Below are positions 56,317 to 64,000 of a stretch of DNA of 64,000 nt, in pieces. Below the pieces are notes generated by a model. It had not been told where the DNA came from. It saw only the letters and a list, made by a program, of their open reading frames with translations, and searched no databases. A program made the position numbers and the translations under genes. Location: positions 2,976,001 to 3,040,000 of the forward strand of contig NZ_SMGE01000001.1 in the NCBI RefSeq assembly GCF_004339525.1, read 5' to 3'. Position 1 is the first letter of the stretch, and each line of letters begins with the position of its first letter. The DNA is from Flavobacterium sp. 90 (GTDB lineage: Bacteria > Bacteroidota > Bacteroidia > Flavobacteriales > Flavobacteriaceae).

Positions 56317-56335
56317 CCCAAAATATAATATAGTT

Positions 56336-57250
56336 ATGTTGCAATTAAATATAAAGAACGAAACGTCAAGATTACGGGCTGTAGTTTTGGGTTCAGCTGT
56401 TCATAATGGGCCAACTCCATCTGTAGATGAGGCTTATGATCCTAAATCATTGGAACATATTAAAGCAGGAACCTATCCAATTGAAGAAGATATGGTTGTT
56501 GAAATGGAAGCTTTTAATACTGTTTTTAAAAAATATGATGTAACTGTTTATCGTCCGGAAATGATTGAAAATTACAATCAGATTTTTGCGAGAGATATTG
56601 GTTTTGTGATTGATGATACTTTTGTGAAATCTAATATTTTGCCAGACAGAGAGCGAGAGTTAGATGCAATTCAATATGTAATTGATCAAATGGATCCTCT
56701 AAAAGTTGTTCGTCCGCCGGAAGAAGTTCATATTGAAGGCGGAGATGTTATGCTTTGGAATGATCATATCTTTATTGGAACTTACAAAGGGAGTGATTAT
56801 AAAGATTACATTACAGCGCGAACAAATATGCATGGTGTAAATTATATTAAAGAATTGTTTCCTAATAAAATTGTCAAAGAATTCGATTTAGTAAAATCTA
56901 AATTAGAAGCTCGTGACAATGCTTTACACTTAGATTGTTGTTTTCAGCCTGTTGGAAAAGATAAAGGAATTATTTATAAAAGAGGTTTCCGTGAAGAGGC
57001 TGATTATTTGTATTTAGTTAATCTTTTTGGAATGGAAAATTTATTCCATATCGAAAGAAATGAAATGTACAATATGTTTTCAAATGTATTTTCGATTGAT
57101 GAAAATGTAGTAGTTTCAGAAAAAAACTTTACTCGACTAAACAATTGGCTTCGTGCAAACGGATTTACAGTTGAAGAAATTCCTTATGCAGAGATTGCAA
57201 AACAAGAAGGATTGTTGAGATGTTCAACTTTGCCATTAATTAGAGATTAA
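56336..57250 (+). CDS. Dimethylarginine dimethylaminohydrolase/arginine deiminase-type enzyme
   Basis: The 304-residue guanidino-group-modifying enzyme (pentein fold) carries the pattern HIEGGDVMLWN (Glu134-Gly-Gly-Asp137), ALHLDCCFQPV with His198, and a C-terminal nucleophile Cys296 in LLRCSTLPLIRD. This set fits hydrolases or amidinotransferases acting on arginine derivatives. The exact substrate is not deducible. It is followed after 69 bases by ctlX, a second enzyme of the same fold, which suggests linked arginine or citrulline metabolism. Confidence 0.85.
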   Translation: MLQLNIKNETSRLRAVVLGSAVHNGPTPSVDEAYDPKSLEHIKAGTYPIEEDMVVEMEAFNTVFKKYDVTVYRPEMIENYNQIFARDIGFVIDDTFVKSNILPDRERELDAIQYVIDQMDPLKVVRPPEEVHIEGGDVMLWNDHIFIGTYKGSDYKDYITARTNMHGVNYIKELFPNKIVKEFDLVKSKLEARDNALHLDCCFQPVGKDKGIIYKRGFREEADYLYLVNLFGMENLFHIERNEMYNMFSNVFSIDENVVVSEKNFTRLNNWLRANGFTVEEIPYAEIAKQEGLLRCSTLPLIRD

Positions 57251-57254
57251 ATAA

Positions 57255-57306
57255 TTGTTTCAAGTTTTAAGTTTTTATAGAACGTGAAACCTAAAACTTG
57301 AAACAA
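57255..57306. repeat. Inverted repeat with seven-base units between the two pentein genes
   Basis: TTGTTTCAAGTTTTA on the left faces TAAAACTTGAAACAA on the right exactly. Inside, the units GTTTCAA, GTTTTAA, GTTTTTA show seven-base spacing. It is AT-rich and ends in A-rich DNA, so it is a poor terminator. Confidence 0.7.
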
Positions 57307-57319
57307 AAAAAAATAAAAC

Positions 57320-58255
57320 ATGAAACAAACAACCAATGCAATCGTAATGATTCGGCCAGTTGCTTTCAGAATGAATGAACAAACTGCTGTAAATAATTAT
57401 TACCAAAAAGTATTAGATGGACTTTTGCCAAGTATAGTAAATGCGAAAGCACAGCAAGAGTTCGATACTTTTGTTGAAAAACTTAGAGCTGTAGGAGTTG
57501 ATGTTACTGTAATCGATGATAATTTGGAGACAGATACTCCTGATAGTATTTTTCCAAATAACTGGGTTTCTTTCCATGAAAATGGAGATGTAGCATTGTA
57601 TCCAATGTTTGCTGAGAATCGTCGTCAGGAACGTCGTGAAGATATTTTAGACACTCTTGAAGATAAAGGTTTTGTGATTAATAATATAATGGACTATACA
57701 TCTGCTGAAGAAGACGGTTTTTTTCTTGAAGGAACAGGAAGTTTACTTTTAGATCGTGCCAATGCAAAAGCTTACTGTGCTTTGTCGCCTCGTGCCGATG
57801 AGGAATTGTTTATTGAATTCTGCGAAGATTTTGATTATGCTCCAGTAATTTTTGAAGCTTTTCAAACAGTTGATGGTGAACGTAAACTAATCTATCATAC
57901 AAATGTTATGATGTGTTTAGGTGAAACTTTTGCTGTTATCTGTGCTGATTGTATTGATGACAAAAAAGAACGTAAAATGGTTCTTGAAAATCTAAAAGCT
58001 GATAAAAAAGAAGTTATTTTAATTACAGAAGCTCAGGTGAATAATTTTGCCGGTAATATGTTAGAAGTTAGAGGAACTAATGATAAGAAATATATTGTGA
58101 TGAGCGCATCAGCACATCAAAGTTTAACTCCAAAACAAATTTCGCAATTAGAAAATCACGCTGAAATTTTAAGTTCAAGTTTAGATACTATAGAAGCTTG
58201 CGGTGGTGGAAGTGCAAGATGTATGATGGCTGAAGTGTTTTTGCCAAAGAACTAG
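57320..58255 (+). CDS. ctlX: Citrulline utilization hydrolase-type pentein (CtlX family)
   Basis: The 311-residue arginine-deiminase-fold enzyme begins NAIVMIRPVAFRMNEQTAVNN. It has the CtlX pattern DSIFPNNWVSFHENGDVALYPMFAENRRQERR, EGTGSLLLDR, YHTNVMMCLGETFAVIC and the C-terminal nucleophile region CGGGSARCMMAEVFLPKN (Cys301), all shown in parts. CtlX takes part in citrulline use in Francisella; the function here is inferred by family. It is likely cotranscribed with the preceding pentein gene and ends at a shared bidirectional terminator. Confidence 0.88.
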   Translation: MKQTTNAIVMIRPVAFRMNEQTAVNNYYQKVLDGLLPSIVNAKAQQEFDTFVEKLRAVGVDVTVIDDNLETDTPDSIFPNNWVSFHENGDVALYPMFAENRRQERREDILDTLEDKGFVINNIMDYTSAEEDGFFLEGTGSLLLDRANAKAYCALSPRADEELFIEFCEDFDYAPVIFEAFQTVDGERKLIYHTNVMMCLGETFAVICADCIDDKKERKMVLENLKADKKEVILITEAQVNNFAGNMLEVRGTNDKKYIVMSASAHQSLTPKQISQLENHAEILSSSLDTIEACGGGSARCMMAEVFLPKN

Positions 58256-58269
58256 ATTTTTTTAGATAT

Positions 58270-58307
58270 AAAAAAAGGGATAGAACGTTAAGTTTTATCC
58301 CTTTTTG
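58270..58307. terminator. Bidirectional terminator between ctlX and marC
   Basis: AAAAAAGGGATA pairs with TATCCCTTTTT around a 13-base loop. T-runs are present in both directions, fitting the convergent genes. Confidence 0.9.
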
Positions 58308-58331
58308 GTTTTATATAAATTGAAAGATAAT

Positions 58332-58961
58332 TTACATCAAGTTACCTTTAACGATATTAATGATTGAACTTACGATATATTGAATTCCGATAGAGATTAC
58401 AATAAAACCAACAATTCTTGATATCGCTACAATTCCGGAAGCACCAAGTATTCTTGCTAAATAATGAGCGCTTTTTAATATTGCAAAAATAGCAAGGGCA
58501 ATTGCCAGAATTGCTAAGCACGAAATAATGACTTCTTCCATTCCGTGATGCTCCTGATAAAAAGCAATCAGTAAAGAAATTGATCCAGGTCCGGCTAACA
58601 TTGGTATTGCTAGCGGAGTTAATGCGATGTCATTTCTTTGTTGTGCGTCAGTTTCAACTTTTTTGTTGATTCCTCGTTTTTTATTAATTTTTCCGGAAAG
58701 AAGTGAGAACCCTGAATTTACAATCACAATTCCACCCGCAATACGAAGTGCGTCAATGCTTATTCCAAAAAATGTTAAAACATATTGACCAATAAAAAAG
58801 GAAACTATCAAGATTATAAAAACATTTATAGCAGTCCAAAGCGAAATGCGAGAGCGTTCTGCTTGAGAATCGTGTTGGGTTAGTCCAACGAAAATAGGAA
58901 CCGTTCCGATTGGGTTTAATACTGAAAAAAGAGCGGCAAATAAATAAATGAATAAATCCAT
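58332..58961 (-). CDS. MarC family integral membrane protein
   Basis: The 209-residue protein has six membrane segments. It begins LFIYLFAALFSVLNPIGTVPIFVGLT, the hallmark LNPIG motif of MarC, and has PLAIPMLAGPGSISLLIAF in the middle. The family was once linked to multiple antibiotic resistance, but this has been withdrawn for E. coli MarC. The transported substrate is unknown. It is transcribed alone on the minus strand. Confidence 0.92.
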   Translation of the reverse strand: MDLFIYLFAALFSVLNPIGTVPIFVGLTQHDSQAERSRISLWTAINVFIILIVSFFIGQYVLTFFGISIDALRIAGGIVIVNSGFSLLSGKINKKRGINKKVETDAQQRNDIALTPLAIPMLAGPGSISLLIAFYQEHHGMEEVIISCLAILAIALAIFAILKSAHYLARILGASGIVAISRIVGFIVISIGIQYIVSSIINIVKGNLM

Positions 58962-59087
58962 ATTGTTTTGGTTAGTGAAGTAAAAATAGTCTTTTTTTGA
59001 TATCTGAAAGCAAATACTTGTTAGGATATTGTCTTTATTGTTGTTATTTCTAAATCAATAACATAAACTAAGCTCGTTCTTTTTGAT

Positions 59088-59095
59088 TACTTTTG
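59088..59095 (+). promoter_or_regulatory. -7 promoter box of the CoA-binding protein gene
   Basis: TACTTTTG matches TAnnTTTG and lies 14 bases before the ATG at 59110. It excludes an upstream TTG at 59083 as start codon. Confidence 0.5.
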
Positions 59096-59109
59096 TAGAA
59101 TATTTAAAA

Positions 59110-59478
59110 ATGATGAAAAATAAAAAAACTTTAGTTCTGGGAGCTACCACAAAACCAGATCGTTATGCTTTTAGAGCTGTAAATATGTTGGTTGAAAAAG
59201 GACACACTGTTTTGGCAATTGGTCAAAACACAGGTGAAGTTGCCGGTGTTAAAATTCATACTAAAGCAATTCCTGTAAAAAATATAGACACTGTTACCTT
59301 ATATTTAAATCCTGCACGCCAACGTGATTATTATAATTACATTATCGAAGCTCAGCCAAAAAGAGTTGTCTTTAATCCTGGAACAGAAAATCCGGAATTT
59401 TATCAATTATTAGAACTTAATAATATTAAAGCCGAAGTTGCATGTACGTTGGTTTTATTGGCAACAAATCAATATTAA
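59110..59478 (+). CDS. CoA-binding (Rossmann-type) domain protein
   Basis: The 122-residue protein starts at one of two adjacent ATG codons (59110 or 59113), both inside MMKNKKTLVLGATTKPDRYAF. It is a single CoA-binding domain as in YccU: a Rossmann fold with VLGATTKPDRYAFRAVNML and HTVLAIGQNTGEVAG, then FNPGTENPEFYQLL. A regulatory or ligand-sensing role is suspected; no catalytic residues are visible. It precedes recR. Confidence 0.88.
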   Translation: MMKNKKTLVLGATTKPDRYAFRAVNMLVEKGHTVLAIGQNTGEVAGVKIHTKAIPVKNIDTVTLYLNPARQRDYYNYIIEAQPKRVVFNPGTENPEFYQLLELNNIKAEVACTLVLLATNQY

Positions 59479-59484
59479 TTTTTT

Positions 59485-59567
59485 TTAGGAGCTAATCCCG
59501 CTATACGTTCCAATCTTTTTTTTTTAAAGAAAAAAACAAAAAGGATTTCCACTTCTATCGGGGCTAA
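59485..59567. repeat. Imperfect palindromic intergenic element before recR
   Basis: The left end TTAGGAGCTAATCCCG and the right end TATCGGGGCTAA are imperfect inverted partners, and a T-rich/A-rich pair (TTTTTTTT ... AAAGAAAAAAA) fills the middle. The block recalls a dispersed AGGAGCTATTTCCCGC ... ATCGGGGCTAA element I remember from Flavobacterium genomes. It may double as terminator of the CoA-binding gene. Confidence 0.6.
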
Positions 59568-59587
59568 AAAAGAACCATTAAAAATAT

Positions 59588-59595
59588 TACTTTTG
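59588..59595 (+). promoter_or_regulatory. -7 promoter box abutting recR
   Basis: TACTTTTG ends five bases before the recR ATG. A transcript from this box would be leaderless or nearly so. No clear -33 TTTG is visible. Confidence 0.45.
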
Positions 59596-59600
59596 TCGTC

Positions 59601-60221
59601 ATGGAATTTTCATCAAAATTAATAGAAAAAGCAGTCAACGAAATGTCGCAATTACCTGGTATTGGTAAGAGAACGGCATTGCGATTGGTTCTTCATTTAT
59701 TAAAACAACCAAAAGAACAAACAAACTTTTTGTCACAAGCACTATTAAACATGCGTGCAGATATTAAGTTTTGCGAAAGTTGTCACAATATTTCAGACAC
59801 AAAAGTTTGTGAAATTTGTGCAAACAATTCAAGAAATCACCAAACGATTTGCGTAGTCGAAGATATCCGTGATGTTATGGCTATTGAAAATACCGGGCAA
59901 TATAAAGGAATTTATCATGTTCTTGGTGGTAAAATTTCTCCAATTGAAGGAGTCGGCCCAAGTCAATTGAATATTTCGAGTTTAGTCGAAAAAGTAAAAT
60001 CAGGAAAAGTAGTTGAGATTATTTTTGCATTAAGTTCAACTATGGAAGGAGATACGACTAATTTTTACATTTATAAGCAAATCGTCGAATCAGAAATTAT
60101 AATTTCTACAATTGCAAGAGGTATTTCTGTAGGTGATGAATTAGAATACGCAGACGAAATTACACTCGGGCGAAGCATCTTGCATAGAGTTCCGTTTGAA
60201 AAAACTTTCAAAAACAACTAA
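59601..60221 (+). CDS. recR: Recombination mediator RecR
   Basis: The 206-residue protein has an N-terminal helix-hairpin-helix ([17 protein letters not shown]). A four-Cys zinc finger follows (Cys58, Cys61, Cys70, Cys73 in [16 protein letters not shown]), and then a Toprim domain ([28 protein letters not shown]). It works with RecF/RecO to load RecA at gaps. The C-terminal [22 protein letters not shown] is normal. It lies upstream of the polysaccharide export genes. Confidence 0.97.
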   Translation: MEFSSKLIEKAVNEMSQLPGIGKRTALRLVLHLLKQPKEQTNFLSQALLNMRADIKFCESCHNISDTKVCEICANNSRNHQTICVVEDIRDVMAIENTGQYKGIYHVLGGKISPIEGVGPSQLNISSLVEKVKSGKVVEIIFALSSTMEGDTTNFYIYKQIVESEIIISTIARGISVGDELEYADEITLGRSILHRVPFEKTFKNN

Positions 60222-60244
60222 ATATACCCCAAATAAAATATAGA

Positions 60245-60276
60245 TTTCCTGAAGATTAAAGTAAAAGCTATATTTG
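60245..60276 (+). promoter_or_regulatory. Promoter of the polysaccharide export operon
   Basis: TATATTTG at 60269-60276 is a full match to TAnnTTTG; the -33 position with a 20-base spacer reads TTTC. The ATG of the exporter follows 16 bases later. Confidence 0.7.
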
Positions 60277-60292
60277 CGATAAAATCCCAATA

Positions 60293-61084
60293 ATGAGTAA
60301 AAATACCATTTTTATATTACTACTAATCAGTACGCTATTTACATCTTGTATTCCGATAAAAGATTTGGTTTATCTGCAAGATAAAAACAATTCTGGAGAA
60401 CAAAATAAAATCTCCGCAGTAGAAACCAAACCTTACAGATTGCAAACAAATGATGTTTTAAGTGTTAGCATAAAAGCAATAGATCCTAAGTTAGTGTCAA
60501 TTTTTAGTACTACGGAGAATGCTTCAACAGGTGGTAAGTCAGAATCAGCTTTATATTTTGACGGATTTAAAGTAGATGATCATGGTAATATTAGAATGCC
60601 AATTTTAGGAGAAATTAATGTAATTGGATATACTCTTGAAGAAGTCAGAATCAAAATTGAAAAAAAACTACTGGAAGAATATTTCAAAAGTGAAGCAAAT
60701 ATTTTTGTTACAGTAAAGTTAGCTGGTTTTAGATACACGATAAACGGAGAAGTTGGAAGTACCGGAACAAAGACATTGTTTCAGGAACATGTAAATATTA
60801 TGGAGGCAATTGCAAATGCAGGCGATATTAATACTGTTGGAGATCGAAAAACTGTAACTGTAATTCGTCAAACGCCAACTGGAGTGCTAATGAATAGTTT
60901 AGATCTTACAGATGTAAATGTCATGAAATCGCCTTATTATTACCTGCAGCCAAATGATTATATTTATGTAAAACCATTGAAACAGAAAACTTGGGGAACT
61001 GGACAAACAGGTATACAATCTATAGGTACAATTATTACTCTGTTATCATTGGCGACAACAGTTTATTTGATCATCAAAAAGTAA
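60293..61084 (+). CDS. Polysaccharide export lipoprotein, Wza-like
   Basis: The 263-residue outer-membrane lipoprotein (LFTSC, lipidated Cys19) has a polysaccharide export (Poly_export) domain at about 45-140 (KPYRLQTNDVLSVSIKAIDPKLV ... GNIRMPILGEINVIGYTLEEV). A SLBB-type region follows (GFRYTINGEVGSTGTKTLFQEHVNIMEAIANAGDI, in parts). The C-terminal hydrophobic helix (IGTIITLLSLATTVYLIIKK) may span the outer membrane, as in Wza. It forms the export channel for capsule or exopolysaccharide together with the tyrosine kinase gene 15 bases downstream. Confidence 0.93.
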   Translation: MSKNTIFILLLISTLFTSCIPIKDLVYLQDKNNSGEQNKISAVETKPYRLQTNDVLSVSIKAIDPKLVSIFSTTENASTGGKSESALYFDGFKVDDHGNIRMPILGEINVIGYTLEEVRIKIEKKLLEEYFKSEANIFVTVKLAGFRYTINGEVGSTGTKTLFQEHVNIMEAIANAGDINTVGDRKTVTVIRQTPTGVLMNSLDLTDVNVMKSPYYYLQPNDYIYVKPLKQKTWGTGQTGIQSIGTIITLLSLATTVYLIIKK

Positions 61085-61099
61085 AACTAAATTCAAAAG

Positions 61100-63544
61100 A
61101 TGTTAGATATAAAAGATTTTTCCATTTTTGAGAATCATTCAAGTTTTGATTTTAAAGGATTTTTGCTGAAGATTGCCAGTTACTGGAAATGGTTTTTGGT
61201 CAGTTTGATAATTGCATTTACTATTGCATACCAAGTAAATATTCGAAAAGAGAAAATTTACTCGATGCAGACCATGATTTCAATCAAGGAAGAAAGTAAT
61301 CCATTTTTTACCTCTAATACCAGTTTGGTTTTTAATTGGGGCGGTATTTCAGATCAGGTAAATGGAATTTCTACGATACTACAATCACGTTCACACAATG
61401 AAATCGTTGTTGATAAATTACAATATTATATAGATTATTTGGAACAAGGAAAATATAATTTAGTAGATTCTTATGGTGCAGTTCCTTTTTATGTAAGTAT
61501 TGATAAAACAAAACCACAGCTCGCTAATGCTTTAATCAGTATTAAATTCCTAAGCGAAAATGAATACCAAATTAAGATTCCTTTTGAGGTTAATTCAGTT
61601 CCTTTAATTACTTATTCTACCAATGTATATAGTAATACTTCCGTTCAGCCTGGAATATTTGTAAAAAAATATAAAGTTGGGGAACAAGTTGTATTGCCTT
61701 TTTTAAATTTGAAATTGCAAATAAATGATAATCCTGGTTTTTATAAAGGGAAAGAATACTTTGTAAGATTCAATAATTTTGATGGAACCGTATCTCGATA
61801 CAGAGGAATTAGTGTTGATAGTGATAAAGGCGGAGGTTCATTATTGACACTTAGCATGTCAGGTACAAATAAAGCCAGAATGGTTGAATATTTGAATGCA
61901 ACTGTAAAGATGTTGATTAAAATTCAACTAGATGGAAAAAATCAGTTTGCTACTAATACAATTAGATTTATCGATAGTACTTTGGTTGCAATGGAGTCTC
62001 AGTTGAAACAAACTGGTAATGAATTAAAAACGTTTAGGAAAGATAAAAATATTTATGAAATTGAAGGCGGAGGAGCAAAGGTTTCAGATAAAATCACGGA
62101 TTTTGATGTTGAACGAGATCGGGTTTCGAGAAAAATTAGTTATTATAATTCTTTAAAAACATATTTAAATAATAGTGTTGATTATTCAAGATTACCAGCA
62201 CCATCTGTGGCGGGAATTGAAGATCCAAATGTTGTTACTAATGTTTCAAAACTTATCGCGCTCTCTACACAAAGATCAGAAATGTCTTATGCTGTAAAGA
62301 GTGATAAAATTTTTAAGGATTTTGACAATCAGATGCGAGCAGTTAAGGATGTTTTGTTAGAAAATATAGCATCGGCAAAAACATCATTATTATACGACCT
62401 GTCTCTTGTTAATGCAAAAATCGGAGAGGCAGAAAGTACAGTAAAACGACTTCCTGAAGAACAACAGGAATTATTGAAAATACAAAGGAAGTATGATTTA
62501 AATGACAATATCTATACTGAATTTCTTAAGAAACGAAATGAAGCAGAAATTGTAAAGGCATCTAATTTATCAGATATTCATTTTATTGATTCGGCAAAAG
62601 ATATTGGAGGAGGACTGATTGGTCCAAAAACTTCAGCAAATTATGTATTGGCACTGTTTTTAGGAATATTAGTGCCCTTGTCATTTGTTTTCTTGTTATT
62701 TTTTATCAATGACTCGATTCAAAATACAGATGATATTAGTAAATTGACCAGTATACCGCTAATTGGAGTTGTTGGAATGAATAAAGATTTTATAAATCTA
62801 GCAGTATTTGACAAACCAAAATCGGCCCTTTCAGAAGCTTTTAGAGGAATTCGTTCTTCACTTCAGTTCTTGTATAAAAAGCAACAAGTAAGTGGCGCAA
62901 AAACATTAATGATTACCTCTACTATTAGTGGAGAAGGAAAAACATTTTGTTCAATAAATATAGCTACTGTTTTTGCCTTAAGTGAGAAAAAAACGGTTGT
63001 TGTTGGGTTAGATTTAAGAAAACCAAGATTAGCTGCTGAGTTTAGTTTAACAAATCCATTAGGAGTAGTAAACTATCTGATTAAACAAAATAGTCTGGAA
63101 GAAATTGTCAATAAAACACAAATTCCAAATCTTGATGTTATACTTTCCGGTCCGATTCCTCCAAATCCTTCTGAATTGATTTTGAGTGAAGCCATGAAGG
63201 AAATGATAGATGAACTAAAGCAAAAATATGATTATGTTATTTTAGACACGCCTCCAGTTGGTCTTGTGTCAGATGCATTAGAATTAGTTCAGTATGCAGA
63301 TGTTTCACTCTATATCGTTAGACAAAATTATACTAAAAAAGATATGATAACGTTGTTGAATACAAGAGTTAAACGAGGGGAATTAAATAATGCAAGTATA
63401 GTTTTGAATGGTTATGAGAATAAAGCAAAGTATGGCTCAACATATGGTTACGGGTACGGTTATGGAGCTTATTCAAACGGATATCATGATGATGAAGTTA
63501 AATCAGGGTTCTGGAAATCTATTTTGCAAAAAATAAAAAAATAA
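61100..63544 (+). CDS. Polysaccharide chain-length regulator/tyrosine autokinase, Wzc-like
   Basis: The 814-residue inner-membrane protein has an N-terminal Wzz domain after a first membrane helix (WKWFLVSLIIAFTIAYQV), periplasmic coiled-coil and GNVR-type regions, and a second membrane helix (NYVLALFLGILVPLSFVFLLFF, about 513-537). The cytoplasmic BY-kinase domain has Walker A TSTISGEGKT at 606-615, Walker A' VVVGLDLRKPRLA and Walker B YVILDTPP with Asp716. The tail is Tyr/Gly-rich (YGSTYGYGYGYGAYSNGY), the likely autophosphorylation cluster. It controls polymerisation and export of the polysaccharide. Confidence 0.95.
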   Translation: MLDIKDFSIFENHSSFDFKGFLLKIASYWKWFLVSLIIAFTIAYQVNIRKEKIYSMQTMISIKEESNPFFTSNTSLVFNWGGISDQVNGISTILQSRSHNEIVVDKLQYYIDYLEQGKYNLVDSYGAVPFYVSIDKTKPQLANALISIKFLSENEYQIKIPFEVNSVPLITYSTNVYSNTSVQPGIFVKKYKVGEQVVLPFLNLKLQINDNPGFYKGKEYFVRFNNFDGTVSRYRGISVDSDKGGGSLLTLSMSGTNKARMVEYLNATVKMLIKIQLDGKNQFATNTIRFIDSTLVAMESQLKQTGNELKTFRKDKNIYEIEGGGAKVSDKITDFDVERDRVSRKISYYNSLKTYLNNSVDYSRLPAPSVAGIEDPNVVTNVSKLIALSTQRSEMSYAVKSDKIFKDFDNQMRAVKDVLLENIASAKTSLLYDLSLVNAKIGEAESTVKRLPEEQQELLKIQRKYDLNDNIYTEFLKKRNEAEIVKASNLSDIHFIDSAKDIGGGLIGPKTSANYVLALFLGILVPLSFVFLLFFINDSIQNTDDISKLTSIPLIGVVGMNKDFINLAVFDKPKSALSEAFRGIRSSLQFLYKKQQVSGAKTLMITSTISGEGKTFCSINIATVFALSEKKTVVVGLDLRKPRLAAEFSLTNPLGVVNYLIKQNSLEEIVNKTQIPNLDVILSGPIPPNPSELILSEAMKEMIDELKQKYDYVILDTPPVGLVSDALELVQYADVSLYIVRQNYTKKDMITLLNTRVKRGELNNASIVLNGYENKAKYGSTYGYGYGYGAYSNGYHDDEVKSGFWKSILQKIKK

Positions 63545-63557
63545 TAATCTGAACTAA

Positions 63558-64000
63558 ATGAAAACGTCAAACCAGAATACTATTCTAATTACCGGAGGAG
63601 CGGGTTTTATTGGTTCAAACTTGTGTGAGTATTTTTTAGAACTCGACTATAAAGTAATTTGTTTAGATAACTTTTCGACAGGACATCATTATAATTTGAA
63701 GGATTTTATAAATAATCCACATTTTAAATTAATTGAGGGAGATATTAGGAATATTGAAGATTGTAATTTAGCGGTTCAAAATGTAGATTACGTTTTACAT
63801 CAGGCCGCTTTAGGTTCTGTTCCAAGATCTATAAACGACCCAATAACTACAAATGATGTAAATGTTTCAGGTTTTTTGAATATGCTAGTCGCTTCAAGAG
63901 ATGCAAAAGTAAAACGTTTTGTGTATGCAGCTAGTTCATCTACTTATGGAGATTCTGTAGGATTGCCAAAAGTTGAAGATGTAATTGGAAAGCCTTTGTC
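63558..64000 (+). CDS. NAD-dependent sugar-nucleotide epimerase (WbpP/TviC-like), 5' part
   Basis: The reading frame is open to the right edge; 147 complete codons are seen. It begins [20 protein letters not shown] with the Rossmann GxxGxxG motif. It continues [26 protein letters not shown] and [20 protein letters not shown], and has the catalytic-region SSSTYGDS (Ser-Ser-Ser with Tyr in the YxxxK motif still to come). This pattern is typical of UDP-N-acetylglucosamine 4-epimerases of the WbpP/TviC type that supply hexosamine precursors. It starts 13 bases after the tyrosine kinase gene, so it belongs to the same operon. Confidence 0.88.
   Translation, partial: MKTSNQNTILITGGAGFIGSNLCEYFLELDYKVICLDNFSTGHHYNLKDFINNPHFKLIEGDIRNIEDCNLAVQNVDYVLHQAALGSVPRSINDPITTNDVNVSGFLNMLVASRDAKVKRFVYAASSSTYGDSVGLPKVEDVIGKPL

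Noticed and set aside
59083..59109. TTG start of the CoA-binding protein
   Set aside because: It overlaps the TACTTTTG promoter box; two ATG codons lie just downstream.

Overview
This looks like chromosomal DNA of a Flavobacterium-like member of the Bacteroidota. The base composition is AT-rich. The ribosomal-protein genes start without Shine-Dalgarno sequences. Several intergenic regions carry the Bacteroidota promoter pattern (TTTG, a 19-20 nt spacer, then TAnnTTTG). The gene content fits as well: two SusC/SusD outer-membrane uptake pairs, an S46 dipeptidyl-peptidase, a very large bacterial alpha-2-macroglobulin, and zinc-ligand-free forms of S4, S14 and L36.

Layout. Positions 1-4.6 kb hold the tail of a CorC/HlyC-type membrane protein, obgE, an outer-membrane barrel protein and an S46 peptidase. 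From 4.7 to 12 kb lies a 2165-residue alpha-2-macroglobulin with a SusC-type N-terminal module inserted in it, followed by a divergent TPR protein. From 12 to 21.5 kb is a mixed housekeeping stretch: an Mpl-like Mur ligase, a DUF1287 lipoprotein, a GNAT, radC, a YjjG-like phosphatase, an unknown secreted protein, rarA, a rhomboid protease, a second unknown secreted protein, a DUF2490 protein and rlmB. From 21.5 to 34.4 kb is a minus-strand block of two adjacent SusC/SusD operons and an Omp85-type barrel protein. From 34.5 to 52.1 kb lies the large ribosomal cluster: rpsL-rpsG-fusA-rpsJ, then rplC through secY, infA, rpmJ, and rpsM-rpsK-rpsD-rpoA-rplQ. From 52.2 to 58.3 kb are carA, eno, gltA and two guanidino-group-modifying enzymes. 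From 58.3 to 60.2 kb are marC, a CoA-binding protein and recR. From 60.3 kb to the end is the start of an exopolysaccharide locus: a Wza-like exporter, a Wzc-like tyrosine kinase and the first 147 codons of a sugar-nucleotide epimerase cut by the window edge.

The ribosomal cluster is not one uninterrupted operon. A terminator follows rpsJ, and a textbook promoter plus a 5'-end hairpin precede rplC. Another promoter and a perfect GC-rich hairpin sit before rpsH. A long hairpin precedes rpsD and a compact one precedes rplQ. These are candidate transcript boundaries or ribosomal-protein leader elements.

Intergenic DNA is rich in palindromic and seven-base-periodic repeats, at 339-448, 4628-4667, 13600-13709, 34954-35021, 57255-57306 and 59485-59567. 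The most unusual gene is the alpha-2-macroglobulin with the inserted carboxypeptidase-regulatory-like and TonB-plug module. I saw no tRNA, rRNA, CRISPR array, insertion sequence or prophage. All names are from reading the sequence; no database search was run.
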